Assembly: GCA_934675095.1 (NCBI GenBank)
Contig: CAKUPC010000010.1
Location: forward strand, 1 to 45,256
Direction of reading: 5' to 3'
DNA length: 45,256 bases
From: an uncultured Bacteroidales bacterium
GTDB taxonomy: Bacteria; Bacteroidota; Bacteroidia; Bacteroidales; UBA932
Shown here one piece after another: positions 1 through 8,247 of this stretch (positions within the stretch are counted from its first letter, which is position 1; each line of letters begins with the position of its first letter). Below the pieces are notes generated by a model. That model did no database searches. It saw only the letters and a list, made by a program, of their open reading frames with translations, and was not told the DNA's origin. The position numbers and the translations under genes are program-made.

Positions 1-375
1 GTCGCTCTTGTCGTCATGGCTCTCAAGTCTCCGGAGCGACGTCGCAAGAAAATGGGGAAATCGATTACCTGCCGGGGATGCGGGGTCACTGGGGATATGA
101 AATATGTCCGTTCCGAAGTCATCGAGTCGGCTTCATCGGTAAAGACCGGGAGACTGAGGAACATATATGTCTGCAACCGCTGCGGTGAGGAAAACTATAT
201 TGACGAAATCATCCCGCGTAGGCCTTCCGGTGGTGGCGGGCACGGCGGTTCCGGTTTCGGCGGCGGCAGGCCGGGAGGTCTCGGAGGCTTCGGCGGAGGC
301 TCTTTCGGAGGCGGTTCATTCGGTTCTTTCGGCGGCGGAATGACGGGCGGCGGCGGGGCTTCGACGCGGTTTTAA
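1..375 (+). CDS. C-terminal part of a probable TPM-domain (YgcG-like) membrane protein, truncated by the window edge
   Basis: The frame is open to base 1, so the first visible ATG at base 16 is probably not the start. What is seen: the end of a hydrophobic stretch (VALVV), a basic cluster (RRRKKMGK), a zinc-ribbon-like domain with CRGCG and CNRCG pairs about 30 residues apart, and a Gly/Ser/Phe-rich tail with GGGSFGGGS repeats. YgcG-type proteins with an N-terminal TPM domain, one membrane helix and a Gly-rich tail end this way. The TPM domain itself lies outside the window, so the family call is inference. The low-complexity tail alone would also fit other surface or membrane proteins. Confidence 0.5.
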   Translation, partial: VALVVMALKSPERRRKKMGKSITCRGCGVTGDMKYVRSEVIESASSVKTGRLRNIYVCNRCGEENYIDEIIPRRPSGGGGHGGSGFGGGRPGGLGGFGGGSFGGGSFGSFGGGMTGGGGASTRF

Positions 376-391
376 CCAGTATTTGTGTATA

Positions 392-420
392 TGACCCCTC
401 CCGTCCCCTCGAGGGGGAGT
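392..420 (+). repeat. GC-rich palindromic repeat, copy 1
   Basis: The sequence TGACCCCTCCCGTCCCCTCG is followed by AGGGGGAGT. CCCCTCGAGGGG (405-416) is a perfect palindrome able to form a hairpin. The first 20 bases recur exactly on the minus strand at 13261-13280. There is no T-tract, so it does not look like an ordinary intrinsic terminator. Confidence 0.6.
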
Positions 421-448
421 CGTCTCTTGTCTGCAAAATTGTAAGGCA

Positions 449-1087
449 ATGAAAATAATAAGGATAAATACGGAAAGCCAGCTGTATGCGGAGACGGAGA
501 GAATCTGGCTCGGAAGTTTCCCCGAGAATGAACGCCGTGATGTCAGTCTGCACCGGGCGGCCGTTGACGGGGACGGGCGTTTCTTCTATAATGCTGTGAT
601 TGAGGATGATTCCGCCGGCGATTGTTGTGACGCGGACGATGCGGCGACAGTCTCAAAAGCTCAGAGTCCGGGTGGGGAAAAGACAAACTGTGCCTCCTCG
701 GAAATCGTTGGCAGATGCCGTGTGATAGGCATGATAAGCTGGTGGACGCTGGACGGAATGGCCTACGGGGAACATTTCGCGATGAGCCCCTCCGTCCGCG
801 GACAAGGCCTCGGCGAGAAGGTCTTCAAGGAAGTGACAGGAAAGTTTCTTGCGCAGGGTCTGCCGTTCGTCTTCGAGGTTGAGGCTCCTTCGCCCGACAA
901 CCCGATAGCGGACAGAAGAATCCGCTTCTACGAGCGCTGCGGGATGCACCTGCTTGACTATCCCTACTTCCAGCCGCCGTATCGCAAGGACGACGCTCCT
1001 GTCCCCATGCGCCTGATGTCCTCCGACCCGTCAATAGCCCCCTCTCTCGCCGCCGCCCTCATCCGGACCGTCTATCCGGCCTTGTAG
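449..1087 (+). CDS. GNAT-family N-acetyltransferase
   Basis: The 212-residue protein transfers an acyl group from acyl-CoA to an unidentified amine substrate, by family. The acyl-CoA binding motif A is clear: FAMSPSVRGQGLGEKVF, with the R/QxxGxG loop RGQGLG at residues 117-122. The C-terminal RFYERCGM (about 159-166) is the typical beta-alpha end of the fold. Between the first strands there is a poorly conserved-looking acidic insertion (about residues 52-85, many D, E, S and two adjacent Cys) that most GNATs lack. It stands alone and converges on the rubrerythrin gene. Confidence 0.85.
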   Translation: MKIIRINTESQLYAETERIWLGSFPENERRDVSLHRAAVDGDGRFFYNAVIEDDSAGDCCDADDAATVSKAQSPGGEKTNCASSEIVGRCRVIGMISWWTLDGMAYGEHFAMSPSVRGQGLGEKVFKEVTGKFLAQGLPFVFEVEAPSPDNPIADRRIRFYERCGMHLLDYPYFQPPYRKDDAPVPMRLMSSDPSIAPSLAAALIRTVYPAL

Positions 1088-1124
1088 CTTTTGCATTCCT
1101 GGGCCTACAAGTTTTGGATTTTTT
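1081..1124 (+). terminator. Possible intrinsic terminator after the acetyltransferase gene
   Basis: CTTGTAG (1081-1087, overlapping the stop codon) pairs with CTACAAG (1105-1111) around a 17-nt loop, followed by a T-rich run. The stem is short and the loop long, so the call is tentative. Confidence 0.4.
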
Positions 1125-1249
1125 ATAAAAGTTCCGGTGAAAGAAAACGAGATGACAATCATTTTTGCATCATCGAAGACAGAAAGGGAGGGCGTGTCAA
1201 ATCCGCTCTCCCAGTCTATAAAGTTCTTCCCGGCTTCAATTGTTGCCTA

Positions 1250-1789
1250 TCAGTAGTTTTCCTTGTGAATCTCGAAATATGCCTTCGGGTGTGCGCAGAC
1301 CGGGCAGATTTCCGGAGCCTTCGTGCCGACTACGATATGTCCGCAGTTGCGGCATTCCCAAACCTTTACTTCTGACTTCTCGAAGACGGCCGCCGTCTCG
1401 ACGTTCCTGAGCAGTGCGCGGTAGCGCTCCTCGTGGCGCTTCTCTATGGCCGCCACGGCGCGGAACCTTGCGGCGAGCTCCGGGAAGCCCTCCTCTTCGG
1501 CGGTCTTTGCGAAACCCTCGTACATGTCGGTCCACTCGTAGTTCTCGCCGTCGGCGGCCGCAGCGAGGTTCTGCGCCGTGTCACCGATGCCGTTAAGTTC
1601 CTTGAACCAGAGCTTCGCGTGCTCCTTCTCGTTCTCGGCCGTCTCGATGAACAGCGCCGCTATCTGCTCGAATCCCTCCTTCTTTGCCTTTGACGCGAAA
1701 TAGGTGTATTTGTTGCGTGCCTGCGACTCGCCGGCGAAAGCCGCCTCCAGATTTTTCTCGGTCCGTGTTCCGGAATACTTTGTTGCCAT
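1250..1789 (-). CDS. rbr: Rubrerythrin, peroxide-scavenging diiron protein
   Basis: Full-length rubrerythrin of 179 residues, which reduces hydrogen peroxide in the cytoplasm of anaerobes using electrons from a rubredoxin domain. Diiron ligands are visible: E21 (in ESQARNKY), E54 and H57 (ENEKEH), the EEE cluster at 98-100, and E116/H119 (EKRH). The C-terminal rubredoxin-like site has C146-x2-C149 and C162-x2-C165. All expected metal ligands are present. It is monocistronic and convergent with the acetyltransferase gene. The usual role is oxidative-stress defence. Confidence 0.97.
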   Translation of the reverse strand: MATKYSGTRTEKNLEAAFAGESQARNKYTYFASKAKKEGFEQIAALFIETAENEKEHAKLWFKELNGIGDTAQNLAAAADGENYEWTDMYEGFAKTAEEEGFPELAARFRAVAAIEKRHEERYRALLRNVETAAVFEKSEVKVWECRNCGHIVVGTKAPEICPVCAHPKAYFEIHKENY

Positions 1790-1853
1790 AATTATAAGAT
1801 GTTAAAAGTTAATTGTTTCATTCAAGTCTCGACTTCACCTTGGGGCGTAGTTC

Positions 1854-3326
1854 TTATTTCAGAATCTCCCAATGTCCGCCTTTCTTTCCTACGCGGAGCA
1901 GGATTCCGTCCTTTTTTAATTGTTTTATGTGGTATCTTATACCGTCTTCCGATAATTTGCAGATGTGTGCCAACTCTTCAACCGTTATTGCCGGAGTTGA
2001 ACGAATGGACCTGATTATTAGATTCCTTACACTTACATTTCTACTGTTTTTTGTGCTAGTTTTATCGGTAGTTTTATCGGTAGTTTTATCGGTAGTTTTA
2101 CCGGTAGCCTCCATGCCGCCTTGCCCCATATTTCCGGATCGTTTCAGGTAGTATGTCACGGTGGAATATGTAATGTCGCTGCTGAACGCGACATCCTTGC
2201 CCGTAAGTTCCGTCCACTTCCGGATTTTGTCGATTCCATAGCCCGCATTCTCACCCAGTTTCGCAGCCCTGAACAGCTTGATAATCGAGGGATTACGAGG
2301 CTGCGATATTGCCTCGGACACCAGTCTGTCGAGCGGAATGTGGAAACCTCCGGGATTTTGGAGTTCAATCCTGTCCGTATAGACCCGGATTGTCGGATGC
2401 ATCGGACTGAAATAGTCGGAATGGGCAAGAAAGTTCACCAGTCCTTCCTTCAGCGCATACAGTTGCGAGTCATCTTCGGGTGAAACCCCTTCGGGAGTGG
2501 TTGTGAACGGATTGTCCGTATATAGCCTGAACCTCTGGATGATTACCTTATAGTACTCCCAAAGGTTTTCCTGCTCCTGCATCCTGAATGTATATCTCTG
2601 TGCGGCATCATTATACGATGTCCCCGGAATCTCGATGTAATCAACCCAGAAATTAGGAATGAACCGATGGATGCTGTCAAGTTTTCCGAGCATCAGCAAG
2701 CCTCCCAGACACAGTTCCGAACTTCCCCGTGCAAATATTCCCGTCTTTCGGCAGAATGTTTCGTTTTCAGCGTCGGCATAGGGATAACTTTCGTTGAATA
2801 GCTTTATGTGGCGTCTGAATGTGTCGAAAGACCCCGGGTCGATGTCGTCAAACGATGTCCCGACAGCAGGTTCGTCGGACTTTATCCCGAAGGCCTGGTC
2901 TCTCAGCATCGCGTTGATTTCCATTTCCGTGGCGCGCCTGTCTCCAGAGCCGGAACGGATGAATGTGTTTGTTATGTTGTTGAACCACACCGGTTTGAAC
3001 GGCGACGACGGAATGTAGAAAGCCAGCACGGTCTTTCCGTCAATTGAATACTTCTTCGAAACCGGGAGAATCGGATGGTTCATCTTGTTTCCGGAACGCA
3101 ATGTGTTCAAAAAGTCGGATTCAATCTTCTCTCCGTTTTCGACGCCTTCAATCTCGAATTTCTTCCCGTTCTGCGCCACGCCGAACACAATCCACCCTCC
3201 GGAACAGTTGGCAAAAGCACTTACGCTTTCCCAAATGTTCTTCGGCAGTTCGTTATGCGCACTCTTCACTTCGAAATCTTCCCATTCGATGTCGTCAAGC
3301 CGCTCAATCAGTTCCTCTTTCGTCAT
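1854..3326 (-). CDS. AlbA_2 (Schlafen-type) domain protein with C-terminal winged helix
   Basis: The protein is 490 residues from the ATG at 3326, preceded by GGAGGG about 6 bases upstream. A TTG nine codons earlier is a less likely start. The N-terminus has the divergent AAA-4/AlbA_2 signature FEVKSA...FANCSGGWIVFGV (about residues 20-50). A GHKL-like region carries RNPSI and AGYGID (about 345-370). A Thr/Lys/Asp linker follows, encoded by a 12-bp tandem repeat, and then a winged-helix domain (ITVEELAHICKLSEDGIRYHIKQL). Such proteins are annotated as putative transcriptional regulators or ATP-binding proteins and are common accessory genes. Lower GC than the housekeeping genes suggests transfer. 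The exact function is unknown. Confidence 0.8.
   Translation of the reverse strand: MTKEELIERLDDIEWEDFEVKSAHNELPKNIWESVSAFANCSGGWIVFGVAQNGKKFEIEGVENGEKIESDFLNTLRSGNKMNHPILPVSKKYSIDGKTVLAFYIPSSPFKPVWFNNITNTFIRSGSGDRRATEMEINAMLRDQAFGIKSDEPAVGTSFDDIDPGSFDTFRRHIKLFNESYPYADAENETFCRKTGIFARGSSELCLGGLLMLGKLDSIHRFIPNFWVDYIEIPGTSYNDAAQRYTFRMQEQENLWEYYKVIIQRFRLYTDNPFTTTPEGVSPEDDSQLYALKEGLVNFLAHSDYFSPMHPTIRVYTDRIELQNPGGFHIPLDRLVSEAISQPRNPSIIKLFRAAKLGENAGYGIDKIRKWTELTGKDVAFSSDITYSTVTYYLKRSGNMGQGGMEATGKTTDKTTDKTTDKTSTKNSRNVSVRNLIIRSIRSTPAITVEELAHICKLSEDGIRYHIKQLKKDGILLRVGKKGGHWEILK
2058..2105. repeat. 12-bp tandem repeat, four units, inside the AlbA_2 gene
   Basis: AGTTTTATCGGT is repeated at 2058, 2070, 2082 and 2094, the last with one mismatch. 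On the coding strand it encodes a T-D-K-T repeat in the linker before the winged-helix domain. Because 12 is a multiple of 3, copy-number change would alter linker length without a frameshift. Confidence 0.9.
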
Positions 3327-3537
3327 GTCCGACCCTCCATTTGTTCTCTGCAAAAATAGTCATAATAATCAGAATCCAATAGGAAAATTCATCGGATTGT
3401 ATGACCATTCATGGGATTGTCTCTAACGGGACTGAATTTGAATGGATTGAGAATGAAACAATCAGGCAGGGTGAAAAACTTGTTCCCACCCTTCCTGATC
3501 GTCTGCCCGGGAATCTGTCGCAGCAGTGACAAGTTAT

Positions 3538-4080
3538 CTATTGCCGCTGAATGTTCCTCGTCTGGTCAACCCAGATCAGCTTCGATGTGTCGTAGCCTCT
3601 TCGTGCCGCTTCCGTTGTCACCTTTTCTGCGGCCTCCCGCGTGATGGACGGCGTTCTGGAGAGAATCCACAGGTATTTGCCGCTCGAACTTCCGACGAGT
3701 GCAAGACTGTAGTCGTCGGCGAGCATCAGTATCTTGTAGTCGGAATAGAAGAAAAGGAAAAACGAGACCTTCAGATGGGCGGGTTCCGTTGCCGGATTCG
3801 GCTGTTTGGCCTTTCCGTGTGCCGTTTTCATCTTGCCGTCCTTCCATCCGGAGTTGATGACATCGACCTTGCCGTCTTCGCGGAGGATATATTCCGCCGT
3901 GACGTCGGTCATTCCCTTTTCAAACGAATGGTTGAACCTTGCGATTTCGTACCATGTCCCGAGATAGCGGGACAAATCTAAAGAAGCAACGGGGGTGTTG
4001 TCCACCGGCCCTGCGCATGAGCATAGCGGGAAAGCTGCCAATGCTGCTCCCACCGCACACAGACATAGAATACTTTTCAT
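3538..4080 (-). CDS. blc: Lipocalin-family outer-membrane lipoprotein (Blc-like)
   Basis: The 180-residue precursor has a lipoprotein signal peptide; LCSC places the lipidated cysteine at C22. The lipocalin signature GTWYEIARF starts at G41, and the conserved SRTP turn (in ILSRTPSI) and YDTSKLIWV tail match bacterial lipocalins. The family binds lipids such as fatty acids or lysophospholipids in a beta-barrel and helps maintain the envelope. It is monocistronic. The ligand and any stress induction cannot be read from sequence. Confidence 0.9.
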   Translation of the reverse strand: MKSILCLCAVGAALAAFPLCSCAGPVDNTPVASLDLSRYLGTWYEIARFNHSFEKGMTDVTAEYILREDGKVDVINSGWKDGKMKTAHGKAKQPNPATEPAHLKVSFFLFFYSDYKILMLADDYSLALVGSSSGKYLWILSRTPSITREAAEKVTTEAARRGYDTSKLIWVDQTRNIQRQ

Positions 4081-4249
4081 GTTACTTGTGTTTAATGGTG
4101 AGACTTAGGAACAGTCCGCATCCACGGATTGCTCCGTAAATTATTGCAGGGCAAATGTTTGCAAAGACAGTGCCGCGTGATTAATTTCTCTTTTGTCATT
4201 TCCGATTCTTCATTCGCTCTCAAAAAAAACAGTTATAAGTTCTGACTTT

Positions 4250-4957
4250 TTAGTCGCCTTCACTTTGAGCAACAATCGGAAATTCGGAGAACAGTTTAAG
4301 GGCGGAGGCCGTTTCTTGAATCAGGCGAGTCTTGATGAATGTTCTGGATTTCGCGTCATCAATAACCTCTCCAAGTCCCTGCATCAGCAGTTTGGGACTC
4401 GTATCTTGCAGTCGCTCCGCGCACCATGAAGCATATTCGGAGACAGTCTTGCCTGTTCTCTCCTGTATTATGTTGCCGTTGATTTCCGTATGGTTTTGGA
4501 GGAAGAAATACACGTCAAACACATCTCTCGGAGAAAGCCGTTCTCCCATGGCGCACAGCTTGTGGGCGAACATATCCGGCATAATCATGACACGGACATC
4601 TGTCCCGGCCAGTGTGCGGAGTTCGTAGTGATTGTCATATAGTCTGGCTGAAATTTCGATTTTCAGCATACGTTCTCCTTTGCCATAGTCAAGGACCAGT
4701 ATAAGACCATAATTTTTCTTCGCCTCATCGTCAATTTTGCCGAACCGGAGCAGGATGTTCTTTATTTTGTCATAGACAATATCCGCCTTTGTCGGGTCAA
4801 GAAGATTGAAGTCAAGGTCGGTTGAAAATCTCGTCAGTCCATGGAAGAACATGAGGGAGGTACCACCTTTGAATGCAAGCACGTTGCACAGTTCTTTGTC
4901 CTTGAATATCAGGGTGAGAATCTGTGCCATATAGAATCTGTGCTTCTGTTTATCCAT
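4250..4957 (-). CDS. AbiEii-like nucleotidyltransferase toxin
   Basis: The 235-residue protein has the AbiEii/DUF1814 hallmark: KGGTSL (residues 30-35) followed by FSTDLDF (44-50), the nucleotidyltransferase GG(S/T) plus DxD metal site (D47, D49). Family toxins add nucleotides to RNA targets and act in type IV toxin-antitoxin or abortive phage-infection systems. It starts one base after the stop of the antitoxin gene (TAAgATG), so translation is probably coupled. Low GC and the accessory context suggest horizontal acquisition. The catalytic motifs look intact. Confidence 0.88.
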   Translation of the reverse strand: MDKQKHRFYMAQILTLIFKDKELCNVLAFKGGTSLMFFHGLTRFSTDLDFNLLDPTKADIVYDKIKNILLRFGKIDDEAKKNYGLILVLDYGKGERMLKIEISARLYDNHYELRTLAGTDVRVMIMPDMFAHKLCAMGERLSPRDVFDVYFFLQNHTEINGNIIQERTGKTVSEYASWCAERLQDTSPKLLMQGLGEVIDDAKSRTFIKTRLIQETASALKLFSEFPIVAQSEGD

Positions 4958-4958
4958 C

Positions 4959-5537
4959 TTATTTGGTGAGATTCAATAAATTATATACACGTTTTGTCAG
5001 AACCTTTGAGTTGTAGAGAGGTGCCAGTGCCATCACTTTTTTTTTGTCAAGTGGCCTCAGGTTGTCGAATGAACAATTTCCCGCACTCAAATAAAGCATG
5101 TCAAGAAAAGCGCGTTCGGGAGATGCCATGCATATATTGTCCTGTTGTTCAATGCCTTCCATTCCGCACCATATTTGCCGACTGATGTTCCTGAACAGAT
5201 ATTCTATTCCGTCAACTGATAACATTCTGTTCAGATAGCTGACACACGTCACAGTGTCGTCGTATTGAAAAATTATGCCGTGGCGCTGAAGCACGTACTC
5301 CAAAGATATGTAGGACGGACGGAATATGCTGCAGGCCAATTCCTTTTCATCGTATCTGTCCTTTGTGTATATGCCACGGCGCGGATTCCTGATTCTTCCT
5401 GTTTCCACATAATAATGTAGAGACCGGGACAATTTCTGTGCATTGCCACATCCGGACAACATCATCAGTGACTGCGTGTTAAACACTGTCCTATGATTCT
5501 TGAGTATGATTTCCAATATATTGTTCTGTGAACTCAT
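4959..5537 (-). CDS. AbiEi-like antitoxin/transcriptional repressor
   Basis: The 192-residue protein begins with a winged-helix region (FNTQSLMMLSGCGNAQKLSRSLHYYVETGRI, split over residues 19-50) followed by RNPRRGIYTKD. This is the N-terminal layout of AbiEi-type antitoxins that bind their own promoter. The C-terminal half (PERAFLDMLYL, about 137-147) matches the domain found in these proteins. It is the first gene of the pair, and the toxin follows with a 1-nt gap. Regulation is probably by self-binding upstream, where a 33-bp-period repeat array lies about 95-170 bases before the start. Confidence 0.85.
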   Translation of the reverse strand: MSSQNNILEIILKNHRTVFNTQSLMMLSGCGNAQKLSRSLHYYVETGRIRNPRRGIYTKDRYDEKELACSIFRPSYISLEYVLQRHGIIFQYDDTVTCVSYLNRMLSVDGIEYLFRNISRQIWCGMEGIEQQDNICMASPERAFLDMLYLSAGNCSFDNLRPLDKKKVMALAPLYNSKVLTKRVYNLLNLTK

Positions 5538-5630
5538 AATACAAAATATTGTTATTAACAGTTCTCAAATATGAGCATAAAATACGAGTTTTCCAAGCAT
5601 TTTCCGAATAAGCAATTCTTTGTTTCGAAA

Positions 5631-5710
5631 TCCCCCGCGATTTTATTTCGTGTTTTGCCTATTTCCCCCGCGATTTTTCTTGTGACATTCGTTACTTCCC
5701 CCGCAATCTT
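5631..5710. repeat. 33-bp-period repeat array upstream of the AbiE pair
   Basis: TCCCCCGCGATTTT starts at 5631 and 5664, and TCCCCCGCAATCTT at 5697. The intervals are exactly 33 bp, and the ~19 bp between cores are not conserved. On the strand of the AbiE genes the core reads AAAATCGCGGGGGA. The array lies in the 5' region of that operon. Confidence 0.85.
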
Positions 5711-5739
5711 GCACGGATTTTGCGTAATCTGCGGCTGTT

Positions 5740-5758
5740 TGCCCGGCCTGACCGGGCA
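5740..5758. other. GC-rich hairpin between the AbiE operon and the thioesterase gene
   Basis: TGCCCGG (5740-5746), loop CCTGA, CCGGGCA (5752-5758): a perfect 7-bp stem. It has no T-tract on either side and sits about 40 bases before the thioesterase start. It may be a regulator site or a remnant terminator. Confidence 0.45.
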
Positions 5759-5798
5759 GGTTGTGTGAGGAATTGTTTGTGAATAAAATGATGGGGAT

Positions 5799-6545
5799 AT
5801 GATGGAACCGAGACACTATAAATATACGGTAATTCCGCAGGAGATTGACTTTACCGGGAAGGCGCGCTTTTCGACGATTGTCAGCGCGATACTGAACACG
5901 GCGGGGGAGGATGCCCGGGTGAACGGGTTCGGGATTGACGTGCTGTCGGGGATTAACCTCGGGTGGGTGCTTTCCAGACTTGCTGTGGAACTCGACCGCA
6001 GGCCGCTGGAGCAGGAGGAATACGTCGTGGAGACATGGGTCACGGAATATGCGTCGCTGACGACTACCCGATGCTTCCGCTTTCTGGACTCCGAGGGGAA
6101 ATGCTTCGGACGCGCCGTGTCGAACTGGTGTCTGATTGATTTTGCGCAGAGAAGGCTCGCTCCGATGTCGAAGATTTCGGACATCGCGGGGCACACGACG
6201 ACAGACAAGCCTTTGCCTTGTGCTGTGCCTGTGAAGCTGAAACCTTTTGAAGCCGAGCCGTGTTCATCCCATAAGGTCAAGTATATGGACATCGACTTCA
6301 ACCGTCACATGAACACCCTCCGCTACATCGACCTTCTCGCTGACGAACTTCCGATAGAACTCGTCGCCGCCGACCGTCACATCCGCGTCGATATCCATTT
6401 CGTCAAGGAATCCGTCTATGGCGATGTCCTCAACATATTCAGCCTTCAGGAAGCTGACAGCTCCGATGATGTCGCCAAATACCGTATGGCAATCAAAAAG
6501 GAGGACGGAACCCTCAGTATTCTTGCACACATAGAGTCAAGGTAG
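5799..6545 (+). CDS. Acyl-ACP thioesterase
   Basis: The 248-residue double-hotdog protein of the FatA/FatB-like bacterial acyl-ACP thioesterase family hydrolyses acyl-ACP to free fatty acid in the cytoplasm. The first hotdog includes WVLSRLAVEL (56-65), and the second has the catalytic-region motif DFNRHMNTLRYID (166-178, N168/H170/N172). The length matches the family. Two adjacent ATGs (5799 and 5802) could start it. It is transcribed on its own, with a structured repeat element directly downstream. It may tune membrane lipid composition, but no partner gene is visible. Confidence 0.9.
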   Translation: MMEPRHYKYTVIPQEIDFTGKARFSTIVSAILNTAGEDARVNGFGIDVLSGINLGWVLSRLAVELDRRPLEQEEYVVETWVTEYASLTTTRCFRFLDSEGKCFGRAVSNWCLIDFAQRRLAPMSKISDIAGHTTTDKPLPCAVPVKLKPFEAEPCSSHKVKYMDIDFNRHMNTLRYIDLLADELPIELVAADRHIRVDIHFVKESVYGDVLNIFSLQEADSSDDVAKYRMAIKKEDGTLSILAHIESR

Positions 6546-6578
6546 CCTGAAATAAACTCCCGGGAGCAAAATTTCAAT

Positions 6579-6678
6579 AAAAAGATGAGATGCAAGGCGT
6601 GCGGCGAAGCCAAATACCGCAGCAACCTGATGGTTGTGAGGATTTTGGCAAGACGTGCAACGCGGCAGATCGCTTTTT
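6579..6678 (+). repeat. Structured repeat element, copy 1
   Basis: This 100-nt element is shared with 34711-34809. The conserved frame is AAAAAG...GATGCAAGGCG...AGCAACCTGATGGTTGTGAG...GCAACGCGGCAGATCG...CTTTTT. Pairings visible here: outer AAAAAG (6579-6584) with CTTTTT (6673-6678), variable arm GCCAAA (6609-6614) with TTTGGC (6644-6649), and apical CAACC (6623-6627) with GGTTG (6632-6636) around TGAT. The arms differ from copy 2 but still pair. It lies 3' of the thioesterase gene in sense orientation and could end its transcript. Confidence 0.75.
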
Positions 6679-6747
6679 CTTAAATTTTGGATGCAATGTT
6701 TTGAAAAAGTGGGATTATATATTCGGAAACAAAGAAAAACGAATATT

Positions 6748-7512
6748 ATGAAAGCAAGAAACATCATCCTTATGGCGGCGATTGCGGTGCTTTCGCTGTC
6801 ATGCTCAAAGAACACGACGGATTACTCCAAGTACTATCCGAATTATCTCCTGACCTGCAAGACTGACGACGCGGGGACATTCTATCTCCAGCTCGACGAC
6901 AAGACCACCGCGCTTCCGAAAAATGTCAGCAAGCCTCTCTTCGGCGGCAAGGAAGTCAGGGCTTTGGCAAACATCACTGACCTCGGCGAGGGAAACAAGG
7001 AAAACGGCGGCGAAGGCTTCGACAGGGTCGTTGAAATCAACACCATAGACAGCATACTCACCAAGAAGCCGGTTCCGACGCTCGGAAGCGTGGCCGAAGA
7101 CGAGAAGAAATATGGCAAGGACTATGTCGCGATCATTGACCTCTGGGCGACCGGAATTGAGGACGGCTATCTCAACCTCTGCTTCGACGCGGCGTGGGGA
7201 CGCTACGGACGGGTTCACTACATCAACCTCGTCACCGGCACCGACCCGGCCGACCCTTACACTCTGGTGCTCAGACACGACGCCAACGGTGACGATTACA
7301 TGAACGGCTCTTATGTCGCGCGTTCTTTAGTGGCATTCAGTCTGCGCGAACTTCCTGATACACAGGGCAAGACGGTCGATCTCACGTTGAAATACGACAC
7401 CCGCGACGGGCAGAAATCCGTGAAGTACAAGTACAGCAGCGGCAAGTCTGAGGACGAAACTCAGAAGCAGTCCGTGCTCAAGGGTGTTGACCTGAGCCTC
7501 AAGATTGAATAA
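6748..7512 (+). CDS. NigD-like lipoprotein
   Basis: The 254-residue protein is read from the ATG at 6748, which gives a proper lipoprotein signal peptide (MKARNIILMAAIAVLSLSC, lipidated C19). A longer frame starting upstream lacks a signal. The body matches NigD-like proteins of Bacteroidales: FYLQLDDKTTALP, an N-terminal OB-like part, GGKEVRALANITD, then INTIDSILTKKPVP and a C-terminal beta-sandwich with NLVTGTDPADPYTLVLRHD. The biochemical function is unknown. A NigD-like gene next to an ECF sigma factor and a membrane-spanning anti-sigma protein fits an envelope role. Confidence 0.85.
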   Translation: MKARNIILMAAIAVLSLSCSKNTTDYSKYYPNYLLTCKTDDAGTFYLQLDDKTTALPKNVSKPLFGGKEVRALANITDLGEGNKENGGEGFDRVVEINTIDSILTKKPVPTLGSVAEDEKKYGKDYVAIIDLWATGIEDGYLNLCFDAAWGRYGRVHYINLVTGTDPADPYTLVLRHDANGDDYMNGSYVARSLVAFSLRELPDTQGKTVDLTLKYDTRDGQKSVKYKYSSGKSEDETQKQSVLKGVDLSLKIE

Positions 7513-7646
7513 GACTGCGAAAAACAGTTTCTGTCGGTGAGGCAGTTGAACGAAATTTGCATTATGTTTTGAGGACAGGTTTGTTGGGCAGCGAAGTGCG
7601 CTTGCCGTACATGGCTGTGGAGAAAATAAATACAGACCCAAGAGAT

Positions 7647-8222
7647 ATGCAAATACGGGAACAGGAACTCATAAAATCTTCGATACGGGGAGACGCTGAC
7701 GCACGCCGGGCATTGTATGGCCGCTACGTTCAGTATCTCTCCGCCGTCTGTTCCCGCTACATCACCGGCCGCGACGACATTAAGGACATCCTTCAGGAGT
7801 CTTTCATAAAGATTTTCCGTTCGCTCGACGGCTTCGAATGGCGCGGCGATGGCTCGCTGAAGTCGTGGATGACGCGCGTCGTCGTCAATGAATGCCTCAA
7901 ATTCCTGAGGGACAATCGAAGGCTTGATATGTTCGTGACTATGCCGGAACTGCCGGATGTGCCTGAGGAAGAGGACGATGACGAGGGGCTATCCGTCGAG
8001 GACGTGCCTCCGGAGGTCGTGCATTCGATGATACGCGAACTCCCCGACGGCTACAGGACGGTCTTCAACCTCTTCGTCATCGAGGGGCGGAGTCATCGGG
8101 AAATTGCGAAAATGCTGGGAATCAGCGAGGCGACGTCGGCCTCCCAGTTTCATCGGACGAAGAAGATTCTCTCGAAAAGGATTCGGGAATATGTTTCCGG
8201 GGCAGGAGCGCAGGGCAAATGA
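7647..8222 (+). CDS. ECF-type RNA polymerase sigma factor
   Basis: The 191-residue protein is read from the ATG at 7647; a TTG-started extension of 30 codons lacks family similarity. Region 2 is YGRYVQYLSAVCSRYITGRD then DIKDILQESFIKIFRSL, with the usual DILQE-F motif for core binding and -10 recognition. Region 4 is ELPDGYRTVFNLFVIEG followed by the helix-turn-helix SHREIAKMLGISEATSASQF. An acidic linker (EEEDDDE) separates them. The next gene begins about 25 bases downstream and encodes the likely cognate anti-sigma factor, so this is a sigma/anti-sigma pair controlling envelope genes. Confidence 0.93.
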   Translation: MQIREQELIKSSIRGDADARRALYGRYVQYLSAVCSRYITGRDDIKDILQESFIKIFRSLDGFEWRGDGSLKSWMTRVVVNECLKFLRDNRRLDMFVTMPELPDVPEEEDDDEGLSVEDVPPEVVHSMIRELPDGYRTVFNLFVIEGRSHREIAKMLGISEATSASQFHRTKKILSKRIREYVSGAGAQGK

Positions 8223-8247
8223 AAAATAGACTTTGGGATATAGCTTC

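Noticed and set aside
3354..3537. Repeat array upstream of the AlbA_2 gene
   Set aside because: GGATTG occurs at 3395, 3415 and 3445, but the spacings (20 and 30 bp) are unequal and the context is not conserved, so it does not meet the standard of the other arrays.
5571..5768. 65-residue + strand protein with an SPAI repeat
   Set aside because: Its 11-residue periodicity comes from the 33-bp array; there is no Shine-Dalgarno sequence or family similarity.
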